A stretch of 64,000 nt of DNA from Streptomonospora salina (GTDB lineage: Bacteria > Actinomycetota > Actinomycetes > Streptosporangiales > Streptosporangiaceae): positions 3,742,501-3,806,500 of the forward strand of contig NZ_JACHLY010000001.1 of the NCBI RefSeq assembly GCF_014204715.1, given 5' to 3'. Shown piece after piece: positions 9,476 through 17,264 of the stretch. How positions within the stretch are numbered: the stretch's first letter is position 1; every line of letters starts with the position of its first letter. A program made the position numbers and the translations under genes. The notes beneath the pieces are model-generated. The model did no database searches. It was given only the letters and a program-made list of their open reading frames with translations, and was not told where the DNA came from.

Positions 9476-9861
9476 CTGCCCGTTGTGACGGCGGACGCCC
9501 GCCGTGTCGGCGATGCCGCTGTGCTCCCGCTATCGTGCTGGATGGTGCGCATGGGGCCGGCGGGGCGGATATGATCGCCGTTCATCCGGCGTGTGCTTCC
9601 GCATGGCCCCGCTTCGCCGGTGATCTCCGGATCCCGATGCGGGGCGAATCACCGCAATCACGCTGCGAACGGTCACCCTCTGTTTTCCCGTCCAGGGCGT
9701 AACGTCCCTGTCGATACGGGTAGCCTTGGCGGCGTGTCGGAGCGTCCGGAGTCCGATCCGGCGCCCCCGGCGGCGGCTCTTCGCTGTCCGCTGCCCAGTT
9801 TTCAAACCGACTTCGAACGACGCTGCCGGCCGAGCCCCCGGCAGCCGTGAGGTGAGAACGC
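9476..9861. other. Intergenic leader upstream of ispG, no gene supported
   Basis: Open frames here (for example 9593-9850 on the plus strand) have compositions and low-complexity runs typical of chance GC-rich frames, so I do not call them. A TANNNT-type word (TAGCCT near 9721) is a possible -10 for ispG, but no -35 is convincing. Confidence 0.4.
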
Positions 9862-11019
9862 GTGACCGTCGATCTTGGAGTTCCCGCCGCCCGCCCCCGG
9901 CCGTTGGCCCAGCGGCGGCGATCGCGGCAGATCATGGTCGGCAATGTCCCGGTCGGTGGGGACGCCCCCGTTTCCGTGCAGTCGATGACGACCACCGTCA
10001 CGTCCGACATCAACTCCACGCTCCAGCAGATCGCCGAGCTGACCGCATCGGGCTGCCAGATCGTCCGCGTCGCGGTTCCCAGCGCCGACGACGCCGAGGC
10101 GCTGCCGATCATCGCCAAGAAGTCCCAGATCCCGGTCATCGCCGACATCCACTTCCAGCCCAAGTACGTCTTCGCCGCGATCGACGCCGGCTGCGCCGCG
10201 GTGCGCGTGAACCCGGGCAACATCCGCAAGTTCGACGACCGCGTCGGCGAGATCGCCAAGGCCGCGAACGACGCCGGGGTACCCATCCGCATCGGCGTCA
10301 ACGCCGGTTCGCTGGACAAGCGGCTGCTGGAGAAATACGGCAAGGCCACGCCCGAGGCCATGGTCGAGTCGGCGCTGTGGGAGTGCTCGCTGTTCGAGGA
10401 GCACGGTTTCCGCGACATCAAGATCTCGGTCAAGCACAACGATCCGGTCGTGATGATCAACGCGTACCGCCTGCTGGCCCAGGAGTGCGAATACCCGCTG
10501 CACCTGGGCGTCACCGAGGCCGGGCCCGCCTTCCAGGGCACCATCAAGTCGTCCGCGGCCTTCGGCGCCCTGCTGTCGGAGGGGATCGGCGACACCATCC
10601 GGGTATCGCTTTCGGCGCCGCCGGCCGAAGAGGTCAAGGTCGGCAACCAGATCCTCGAATCGATGGGCCTGCGCGAACGCGGCCTGGAGATCGTCTCCTG
10701 CCCCAGCTGCGGCCGTGCGCAGGTCGACGTCTACAAGCTGGCCGACGAAGTCACCGCGGGCCTGGAAGGCATGGAGGTCCCGCTGCGCGTCGCCGTCATG
10801 GGATGCGTGGTCAACGGCCCGGGGGAGGCCCGCGACGCCGATCTGGGCGTGGCCTCCGGCAACGGCAAGGGCCAGATCTTCGTCAAGGGCGAGGTCGTCA
10901 AGACCGTCCCCGAGGAACGGATCGTCGAGACGCTGATCGACGAGGCGCAGCGCATCGCCGAGGAGATGGAGACCGACGGCGCTGCCTCCGGCGAGCCCAC
11001 GGTCTCCGTCGCGGGCTGA
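9862..11019 (+). CDS. ispG: 4-hydroxy-3-methylbut-2-enyl diphosphate synthase (IspG/GcpE)
   Basis: Iron-sulfur enzyme of the MEP pathway that converts MEcPP to HMBPP. The GTG start is preceded by a GAGGTGAG-type ribosome site and gives 385 residues. The N-terminal barrel contains VQSMTTT and the ADIHF strand. The C-terminal Fe-S domain has the cluster cysteines in SCPSCGR and [11 protein letters not shown]. Together with dxr it accounts for two of the seven MEP steps in this block. Downstream, the usual GNAT neighbour is displaced by a secreted hydrolase gene. Confidence 0.97.
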   Translation: MTVDLGVPAARPRPLAQRRRSRQIMVGNVPVGGDAPVSVQSMTTTVTSDINSTLQQIAELTASGCQIVRVAVPSADDAEALPIIAKKSQIPVIADIHFQPKYVFAAIDAGCAAVRVNPGNIRKFDDRVGEIAKAANDAGVPIRIGVNAGSLDKRLLEKYGKATPEAMVESALWECSLFEEHGFRDIKISVKHNDPVVMINAYRLLAQECEYPLHLGVTEAGPAFQGTIKSSAAFGALLSEGIGDTIRVSLSAPPAEEVKVGNQILESMGLRERGLEIVSCPSCGRAQVDVYKLADEVTAGLEGMEVPLRVAVMGCVVNGPGEARDADLGVASGNGKGQIFVKGEVVKTVPEERIVETLIDEAQRIAEEMETDGAASGEPTVSVAG

Positions 11020-11220
11020 CCCGCGGCGCCGGCCGCGCCGTTCGCCCCCGGGCCGGCCCGCAGCCGCCCCACCGCCCCACCGCTGTCGGCCCCGGCGGGC
11101 ACCGCGCCCGCCGGAGCCCGCCGCTGTCCGGATCCGCGCGGTGCCCCGCCCGCCGTTCCGCGCGGCTCCATGCCGTGTCGCTTCCGTATGCCCACTCCGG
11201 ATACGGAGAGAATTCACTCG

Positions 11221-12831
11221 ATGACACGACGTCGAAAGGGTGTGGGTGTGGCTGCTTCCCGACGGGCTGCCGCAGTGGCCCTGGCCGCAGCCGCCGCCGT
11301 GCTGGCGCCCGGAGCGGTCGCGGCCGACACCGGACCGCGGCCGCAGCCGCAGCCGGAGTGGGGGGAATGCACCGACCTGGACGTCCCCGACGGCATCGGG
11401 ATGCGCTGCGCCCGGCTGACCGTCCCCCTCGACCACGACGCGCCGAGCGCCCGCGGCGCCACGGCCGAGCTCGCACTGTCCCGCGTGCCCGCACGCGCCG
11501 AGCGCCGGGGCACGCTGGTGGTCAACCCCGGCGGGCCGGGCAGCCCCGGCCGCCTGTGGGCGGCGCGCACCGCCGCCTCGCTGCCCGACGAACTGCGCGA
11601 GCACTACGACGTCGTCGGCTTCGACCCCCGCGGTACCGGGGCGAGCACCCCCGCCGTCTCCTGCGACCCCGCCCACTTCGAGCCGCCGCGCCCCGACACG
11701 GTGCCTCGGACCCCCGCCGACTCCGCCAGGATGACCGACCGCGCCGCGGACTACGCCGCCGCCTGCGCCGACTCCTCCGCCGGGCTGCTGGAGCACATGA
11801 CCACCGCCGACTCCGCGGCCGACATCGACGCCCTGCGGACGTCGCTGGGCCTGGAGCGCATCGACTTCCTCGGCTACTCCTACGGCAGCCTGCTGGGCGC
11901 GGTCTATGCCACCCTCCACCCCGACCGGGTGCGCCGCCTCGTGCTGGACAGCGTCGTCCACCCCGGACGGCCCTGGTACGAGAGCAACCTGCGGCAGAGC
12001 CGCTCGCTCGACGACGCCGCCCAGAACTTCTTCGCCTGGGTCGCCCGCCACGACGACGCCTACGGCCTGGGCACCACCTCCGACGAAACCGCCGCCGCCT
12101 ACTACGGCACGCGCGCGCAGCTGGCCGACCGCCCCGCCGGCGGTGTCGTGGGCCCCCACGAACTGGAGAGCGCCTACCTCCCCGCCGCCTACAGCACCGC
12201 CGCCTGGCCCGACCTGGCGGGCGCCCTGGCCGACCACGCCGCAGGCGACGGCGCCGCCCTCGCGGACGTGTACGACACCTACGGGCAGAGCCCGGAGGAC
12301 GACGCCTCCTACGGCGCCTACCTCGCCACGCAGTGCACCGACGCCCACTGGCCGAAGGACTCGCGCACGTGGCTCGCCGACGGCGCCGAGACCCACGCCC
12401 GGGCCCCGTTCCACGCGTGGAACAACACGTGGTACAACATGCCGTGCGCCTCCTGGTCCGCCCCGAGCCGCACCTGGTTCGATGTCGACGGCGCCGCCGT
12501 CGACGACGCCCTGCTCGTCCAGGCGAGCGAGGACGGACCCACGCCTCTGCCGGGCGCCTTCGCCATGCGCGACCGCTTCCCCGGATCCCGGCTCGTCGTA
12601 GAGCGGGGCGGGCTCTCCCACGGTGTCGCGCTGGGCGGCAACCCCTGCGTCGACGGCGCGGTCGCCGACTACCTGGGCGAGGGGATCCTGCCCCCGGCCG
12701 CGGACGGAACCGGCGCCCCCGACCTCTCCTGCCCCGCCGAGCCCGCCCCCGAGCCGGCCGCCCCGGAGGACTCTTCCGGCGGAGCGGACCGCGAACCCCA
12801 GTCCGCGCCGCGCCCCCTCCTGCTGCGGTGA
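11221..12831 (+). CDS. Secreted alpha/beta hydrolase (tripeptidyl aminopeptidase-like, TAP C-terminal domain)
   Basis: 536-residue predicted exported serine hydrolase. The ATG at 11221 has a GGAGAG ribosome site and opens a classical signal peptide (Arg/Lys-rich, then an Ala-rich core ending near VAAD). The oxyanion region NPGGPGSPG, the nucleophile elbow GYSYGS, a catalytic Asp region VQASEDGPTP and the His in GGLSHGV follow the TAP family order. The C-terminal part matches the TAP-like domain. Members of this family remove tripeptides or act on esters. It sits between ispG and the GNAT gene that normally adjoin, so it looks like a lineage-specific insertion. Confidence 0.88.
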   Translation: MTRRRKGVGVAASRRAAAVALAAAAAVLAPGAVAADTGPRPQPQPEWGECTDLDVPDGIGMRCARLTVPLDHDAPSARGATAELALSRVPARAERRGTLVVNPGGPGSPGRLWAARTAASLPDELREHYDVVGFDPRGTGASTPAVSCDPAHFEPPRPDTVPRTPADSARMTDRAADYAAACADSSAGLLEHMTTADSAADIDALRTSLGLERIDFLGYSYGSLLGAVYATLHPDRVRRLVLDSVVHPGRPWYESNLRQSRSLDDAAQNFFAWVARHDDAYGLGTTSDETAAAYYGTRAQLADRPAGGVVGPHELESAYLPAAYSTAAWPDLAGALADHAAGDGAALADVYDTYGQSPEDDASYGAYLATQCTDAHWPKDSRTWLADGAETHARAPFHAWNNTWYNMPCASWSAPSRTWFDVDGAAVDDALLVQASEDGPTPLPGAFAMRDRFPGSRLVVERGGLSHGVALGGNPCVDGAVADYLGEGILPPAADGTGAPDLSCPAEPAPEPAAPEDSSGGADREPQSAPRPLLLR

Positions 12832-12918
12832 TCGGGCGCCGCACTCCGCAGCCGCCGCGCGCGGGCGACGGATGCGGCGGGGGAGCGCACCGGGAGCGGC
12901 ACGGCGCCCGGGGTCGTT

Positions 12919-12924
12919 TAGTCT
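12919..12924 (+). promoter_or_regulatory. Possible -10 element upstream of the GNAT gene
   Basis: TAGTCT fits the actinobacterial TANNNT -10 and lies about 100 bases before the GNAT start. No clear -35 is visible, so this is tentative. Confidence 0.3.
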
Positions 12925-13026
12925 GGGAAGCGAGGACATGACTGTTCACGGCGCGGGCCCGACCTTTCGGGCCGCTACCCGGCGGCCGCGCCCATGCCGG
13001 CGGACCGCTTGCGACCGGACGGGGTG

Positions 13027-13875
13027 ATGCGGGTGCTGCGGACCTCATCGGTGCGTGTACTCGGCGAAGGAGATCGCGACTCCGTCCGGGCCCTGCTCGA
13101 CGCCGACCCCGTCGGCAACGTCTTCGTCAGTTCGCGGCTGCGCAGCGCCGGCATCGACGCCGGCCGGCTCGGCGCCGAACTGTGGGGCTACATCGAAGGC
13201 GGCCGCATCACCGCCCTGTGCTACGCCGGGGCGAACCTGGTGCCGGTCGGTGCCGGGCCCGACGCCGTACGCCAGTTCTCCGAGCATGCCCGTTGGCAGG
13301 GCCGACGGTGCTCCTCCATCGTGGGCCCCGTCGACACGGTCACCGACCTGTGGAACCGCCTCAGCCCCGCCTGGGGCCCGGCACGGGCCATCCGCGAGCA
13401 CCAGCCCGTAATGGAGATATCCCGGATGCCCGCAGTCGGCGCCGATCCGCTGGTGCGCCGGGTGCGTCCGAGCGAGATCGGCATCCTGCTGCCGGCCTGC
13501 GTAGCCATGTTCACCGAGGAGGTCGGCGTCCCGCCCGACACCGGCGACGGCGGGTCGCTCTACCGCGCCCGCATCGAGGAACTGGTGCGCACCGGCCGCG
13601 CGTTCGCCCGCATCGAAGACGGCCGGATCGTGTTCAAAGCCGAGATCGGGGCCGTCACCGAGTACGCCTGCCAGGTGCAGGGCGTGTGGGTGCATCCCGA
13701 ACTGCGCGGGCGCGGGCTCTCCAGGACGGGGATGGCCGCGGTCGTGCAGTACGCCCTCGCCGAGATCGCCCCGCGCGTCACCCTCTACGTCAACGACTAC
13801 AACACCCCTGCCCGCGCCGCCTATCGCAGTGTGGGCTTCCGCGAGGTCGGAGCCGTGCGCTCGGTACTGTTCTAG
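13027..13875 (+). CDS. GNAT-family N-acetyltransferase with DUF4081 N-terminal domain
   Basis: 282-residue two-domain protein. The N-terminal half (LLDADPVGNVFVSSRL) resembles DUF4081. The C-terminal half is a GNAT fold, with the acetyl-CoA loop in GVWVHPELRGRGL and the closing strands LYVNDYNTPARAAYRSVGF. It corresponds to the gene that follows ispG in mycobacteria (Rv2867c). The ATG at 13027 matches the expected N-terminus; an in-frame ATG at 12994 would add 11 residues. The substrate is unknown. The gene converges with the CooC-like ATPase across an inverted repeat. Confidence 0.87.
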   Translation: MRVLRTSSVRVLGEGDRDSVRALLDADPVGNVFVSSRLRSAGIDAGRLGAELWGYIEGGRITALCYAGANLVPVGAGPDAVRQFSEHARWQGRRCSSIVGPVDTVTDLWNRLSPAWGPARAIREHQPVMEISRMPAVGADPLVRRVRPSEIGILLPACVAMFTEEVGVPPDTGDGGSLYRARIEELVRTGRAFARIEDGRIVFKAEIGAVTEYACQVQGVWVHPELRGRGLSRTGMAAVVQYALAEIAPRVTLYVNDYNTPARAAYRSVGFREVGAVRSVLF

Positions 13876-13912
13876 TCCGTTGCGGCGCCCACGCGCCCGC
13901 AGGCCGCCACCA

Positions 13913-13977
13913 CCGTCGATCTTGTAGCTACGGTGCGTGAAACCGTTTTCCCGTGACGTTAGCTACAAGATCGACGG
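13913..13977. repeat. 18-bp perfect inverted repeat between convergent genes
   Basis: Arms 13913-13930 and 13960-13977 are exact reverse complements around a 29-base, relatively AT-rich loop. The arms contain TCTTGTAGCTA and are not the usual GC-only hairpin. It sits midway between the GNAT stop (13875) and the ATPase stop (14001). It can serve as a bidirectional terminator but also looks like a small mobile intergenic repeat. Confidence 0.75.
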
Positions 13978-14000
13978 CTCTGGGCGGCGCGGAGGGTGCG

Positions 14001-14972
14001 TTAGCGGGCGCGTTGGGCCTCCAGCGCTTCCGGGCCCATCGTGAACTCCGGGTCGATCTGGGACTCCAGGTCGGCTCCGATGGCCGCGTCGGCCCACGCG
14101 CGTGCGTTGCGCGCGTGGAACTGGGCGCTCTGGCGGGTGAATCGGGCCCAGTCCTTGGGGGCGGTGTCGGCGCTGTCGCGCATCCACGCCAGCGTTTTGA
14201 CGTTGTCCTCTTCCAGTTCCGCCAGGCCGGGGTGGCGGCCCTTCTCCATGGCCCGCACGAACGGCGATTGGCCGAAGCACGCCGACAGCGCCGATCCCAC
14301 GTGCTCGCGCAGGAACTCCACGTCGCCTTCGTCCTGCACCTTGTTGCCGATGACGCGGATCTCCACGTCGTGGTCGCGCGCGTAGTCGGCGTACTGGCGG
14401 TACACGCCTACGCCGCGCAGGGTGGGTTCGGCCACCAGAAAGGTGACGTCGAAGCGGGTGAACAGGCCGGAAGCGAAGGAGTCGGCGCCGGCGGTCAGGT
14501 CGACCACCGCGTACTCGCCGGGCCCGTCGACCAGGTGGTTGAGGTACATCTCGGCGGCGCCGACCTTGGAGTGGTAGCAGGCCACGCCCAGGTCGTCCTC
14601 GTTGAAGGGGCCGGTGGCCATCAGGGTCGCGCCCGCGGCGGGCCGGCCGAAGCGGCGGTGGATCGGGTTGCCGGGGTCCATGTCCAGCAGCCGCGAGCCG
14701 CGTCCGGGCGGTGTGGTCTTGATCATGGTGTCGGCGGAGGCGATGCGCGGGTTGCCGCCGCGCAGGATCTCTTTGATCTCGGACAGGTGCGCCCCCAGCG
14801 GAGGGACGTCGGCCTGCTCGTCGGGCGCCAGTCCCAGGGCCGCGCCCAGGTTCTGGTTGATGTCGGCGTCGACGGCGACGACGGTGGCGCCCGCAGCCGC
14901 CAGGTAGCGGGTGAACAGGGCCGACAGCGTCGTTTTGCCGCTGCCGCCCTTGCCGGCGAATGCGATTTTCAC
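14001..14972 (-). CDS. CooC/MinD-like deviant Walker A ATPase
   Basis: 323-residue SIMIBI-class ATPase similar to the carbon-monoxide-dehydrogenase accessory protein CooC. The deviant Walker A motif GKGGSGKTT lies at residues 7-15. The switch region VVAVDADINQN follows, then a second Asp motif in AVVDLTAGADSFASG, and a family-typical NKVQDEGD near residue 210. CooC proteins load nickel into enzymes, but no CODH, hydrogenase or urease gene is visible here. Some actinobacterial homologues stand alone. The promoter is covered by a Fur/Zur-like palindrome, so a metal-related role is inferred. Client and metal are unknown. Confidence 0.88.
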   Translation of the reverse strand: MKIAFAGKGGSGKTTLSALFTRYLAAAGATVVAVDADINQNLGAALGLAPDEQADVPPLGAHLSEIKEILRGGNPRIASADTMIKTTPPGRGSRLLDMDPGNPIHRRFGRPAAGATLMATGPFNEDDLGVACYHSKVGAAEMYLNHLVDGPGEYAVVDLTAGADSFASGLFTRFDVTFLVAEPTLRGVGVYRQYADYARDHDVEIRVIGNKVQDEGDVEFLREHVGSALSACFGQSPFVRAMEKGRHPGLAELEEDNVKTLAWMRDSADTAPKDWARFTRQSAQFHARNARAWADAAIGADLESQIDPEFTMGPEALEAQRAR

Positions 14973-15050
14973 GGGGCCTCCCGGGTATGCGGTGACGGAT
15001 CACGGGGCCGCGGCGCGCCGCCGTCCCGCGGCGGCACGCCCGACAACGGA

Positions 15051-15084
15051 AACGATTATCGTTCCTGATGGGGGTGTCTGTCAC
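15051..15084 (-). promoter_or_regulatory. Promoter of the CooC-like gene overlapped by a Fur/Zur-like palindrome
   Basis: Read on the minus strand there is a -35 GTGACA (15084-15079), an 18-base spacer and a -10 GATAAT (15060-15055). The 13-bp palindrome AACGATNATCGTT (15051-15063) lies exactly over the -10, and flanking GGA/TCC bases extend it. Its core differs from the mycobacterial Zur core AATGATNATCATT by a symmetric T-to-C change in each half. It lies about 80 bases before the start codon. Confidence 0.6.
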
Positions 15085-15264
15085 TCGATTCACCGGATCG
15101 TGTCCTGGCGGCCCGGTGGGCCGGCCGCCGGGTGGGCGAGGCAGGTGCCAGCACATCCACGCCGCAGCTGCGCGTACCATGAACAGGCAGGTCACAGGGT
15201 CTTTCCGGTGTCGTTCCGGCCTCCCCCGGGCTGGGCCCGGTCCGACACGGTTCCGTGTTCTGCG

Positions 15265-15270
15265 GGGTAT
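15265..15270 (+). promoter_or_regulatory. Possible sigma-B-type -10 (GGGTAT) upstream of the RsbW-like gene
   Basis: GGGTAT matches the -10 of actinobacterial sigma-B-family promoters. The best upstream GNNT word (15249-15252) is 12 bases away, shorter than the usual 14-16, so the match is weak. It lies about 100 bases before the anti-sigma-type kinase gene. Confidence 0.25.
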
Positions 15271-15373
15271 GCGGGAGTCATCGCGGCCGGATGTGCTGTC
15301 CTGGTGGAGGTGTGGCGTTGTCTAAGGTGAGGCCGTCGGCTGTCGCCCGGTGGTGATGGGGAGTGAGACGGGA

Positions 15374-15946
15374 ATGAGCGATTCGCAGCGACTCCGCGAA
15401 CACGCCGCTGCCGACACGGCCACCGGCCTCCGTCCGGGCGCCCGCGGGCGCGGCGGCCCCGAGGACTCCGCAGAGGAGATCGAATCCGAGGCCGGTGCCC
15501 TGGAAGCGAGTGAGGACGCGGGAGCCGCTACCGACCACACCGTGTGGAGCTGTGTCGGCAACCTCACCGCAGTGCGTTCGATACGCGCCCGCGTACGGGA
15601 GTTCCTGGAGCGCTCCAAGCCGCCGCAGAACGTGTTGGACGACGCCGAGCTCGCCTCCAGCGAACTCGCCACCAACGCGCTGCTGCACTCCCGTTCGGGC
15701 CAGACCGGCGGGGTGATGACGCTGTTCATCCGCTCGGGCCGCGACCGCGTGCGCGTCGCCGTCGCCGACCAAGGCGAGAAGAACCAAGCGCCCGACTCCG
15801 GCGACACCGGTGCCGGCCGCACCGACACCGACGACTACGGACGCGGCAAGCTCATCATCGAGAGCTGCACCACCCGCAGCGGGGAGTACTTGACCGACAC
15901 CACCCACGTGGCGTGGTTCGAGATCGATATCGACGACGGGGCCTGA
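15374..15946 (+). CDS. RsbW-like HATPase (anti-sigma factor type serine kinase)
   Basis: 190-residue protein with a GHKL-type ATPase domain preceded by an acidic, low-complexity tail of about 55 residues. The N box is in SSELATNALLHS, the G1 box in VAVADQGE, and the G2 box in DDYGRGKLII. Such proteins bind sigma factors and phosphorylate STAS antagonists; many stand alone in actinomycetes. The ATG at 15374 follows GGGGAG at a suitable distance; an ATG at 15356 and a GTG at 15350 are also in frame. No partner sigma factor or antagonist gene is adjacent. It converges with a truncated adenylation-domain gene. Confidence 0.85.
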   Translation: MSDSQRLREHAAADTATGLRPGARGRGGPEDSAEEIESEAGALEASEDAGAATDHTVWSCVGNLTAVRSIRARVREFLERSKPPQNVLDDAELASSELATNALLHSRSGQTGGVMTLFIRSGRDRVRVAVADQGEKNQAPDSGDTGAGRTDTDDYGRGKLIIESCTTRSGEYLTDTTHVAWFEIDIDDGA

Positions 15947-15984
15947 CGTCCCGGCGCCCGGCACCGCAACCGCCCGCCGCGTGT

Positions 15985-16836
15985 TCAGCCCGCCGCGTGC
16001 CGGACGGCGATCCGGCGGGGCGTCGGCGAGCACCGCACAGTGGCGCCGTGGGTATCGGCTACGGCGGCGACGCCGCGGTCGTCGGCGGTGGTCGTGGTGA
16101 CCACCGAGGCGCCGGCCCACAGCGCGGCGGCGCCGAGCACGGCGCGCTCGGACTCGTCGCATCCGCCGTCGAGCACCACGCTGTCCCACCGGGTCAGCGC
16201 GAGCTCGCGGCTGACGGTGTGGAACCGGCTCAGCAGCTCGCGGTGGCCGTGCAGCGTGCTCTCGATCCCCGACGCCCCCGCGGAGCAGCTCAGGATCCCG
16301 TTGTCGAAGAGCCCCCGCGCGGGGTCGTAGCCGCTGCCGTCGGGGCTGGGCTGCAGGAGTTCCCTGAAGGGCGTGGTCTCGGGCGCGTCGCCGAAAGCGA
16401 CCACCTGGCGCACCCGGGAGCGGTCGGCCAGTTCACGGGCGATGCCCGCCAGCGGCGCGGTCACCAGGACCATCCGGGCGTCGACGGCGGTGAGGATGTC
16501 GGTGATGGTCTCCAGATCCGAATCCAGATCCAGTGGCAGGGCCAGTCCGCCCATCGCCATGACGGTGTATACGGCGGTCAGCCGATCGGGTCCGACCGGC
16601 GCGAGGACGCCGATGATGTCGTCGGGACACATGCCCCGCCGCCCCAGTCCCGCAGCGGCCCGCTCGACCGTGGCGGCGAAGTCCGCGGCCCCCACCGCGG
16701 TCTCCCCGTCGCCGGTCACGGTCGGGCGGGCCTCGGTGCGGCGCAGCCGGGCCAGCAGGCCGCCGGTGAGCGAGCCCACCGGTGCTGCGCCGCCGAGAAA
16801 GGGCGGTCGGTCGTCGTCGGCTCCGTCGGCCCTCAT
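15985..16836 (-). CDS. Truncated, degenerate AMP-binding (acyl-CoA synthetase-like) protein
   Basis: 283 residues resembling only the first part of an adenylate-forming enzyme. The region DDIIGVLAPVGPDRLTAVYTVMAMGG and the following strand-helix unit match the N-terminal Rossmann-like part. The ATP P-loop (A3) position reads CSAGASGIESTLHG, so the Lys and the TSGTTG pattern are missing. The protein stops at the strand ending SPTPRR, before the A5 and later motifs and the C-terminal domain with the catalytic Lys. It is unlikely to make acyl-adenylates. It could be a binding or regulatory protein or a decaying gene. The ATG at 16836 has a GGGGA site 4 bases upstream. Confidence 0.7.
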   Translation of the reverse strand: MRADGADDDRPPFLGGAAPVGSLTGGLLARLRRTEARPTVTGDGETAVGAADFAATVERAAAGLGRRGMCPDDIIGVLAPVGPDRLTAVYTVMAMGGLALPLDLDSDLETITDILTAVDARMVLVTAPLAGIARELADRSRVRQVVAFGDAPETTPFRELLQPSPDGSGYDPARGLFDNGILSCSAGASGIESTLHGHRELLSRFHTVSRELALTRWDSVVLDGGCDESERAVLGAAALWAGASVVTTTTADDRGVAAVADTHGATVRCSPTPRRIAVRHAAG

Positions 16837-17160
16837 CGGTCCCCCATCTAGCGTTCGCGGGCCGGGCTCGTCACGCCCCCTCCACGTGACGAGCCCGGCG
16901 CTCCCCGCGCGGCCGGTGCTCGGGCGCCTCCCCTCTGCGCGCCCGAGACCCCCGCGCGGGTTCCCAGCGTCCGCCCTGGACCGACCCGCGGTCGGCGCCA
17001 TCGGCCCCGCGCCCCCGATCGGCACGACGGGGGCGCGGCCGGGGCCTACCGCCGGCGCGGCGTCCACGGCGTCCCCGGAGGTTCCCCCCGGGGGGTTCGG
17101 GCCGCGTCCGCGTCGTCCGCCGGGGGCGTTGTTCCCGGACGCGATCCGATGTCTACGACT

Positions 17161-17253
17161 CTAGCGTTTTACTGCGCGTTTGCACATGCATAAACCCGTG
17201 CAGCTGCATATGTAGTTTCGGGTGGTCCGCTATGTAGTGCACGCAGATGCAGG
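17161..17253 (-). promoter_or_regulatory. AT-rich region with six TGCA words upstream of the adenylation-like gene
   Basis: Within the gap 16837-17264, bases 17161-17253 are clearly AT-richer and hold six TGCA tetramers (four at about 17180-17210, two at 17238-17253), plus two TATGTAG copies. This suggests regulator binding. The remaining part of the gap (16837-17160) is ordinary GC-rich sequence without a gene I can support. Confidence 0.35.
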
Positions 17254-17264
17254 TCATCCGCCGG

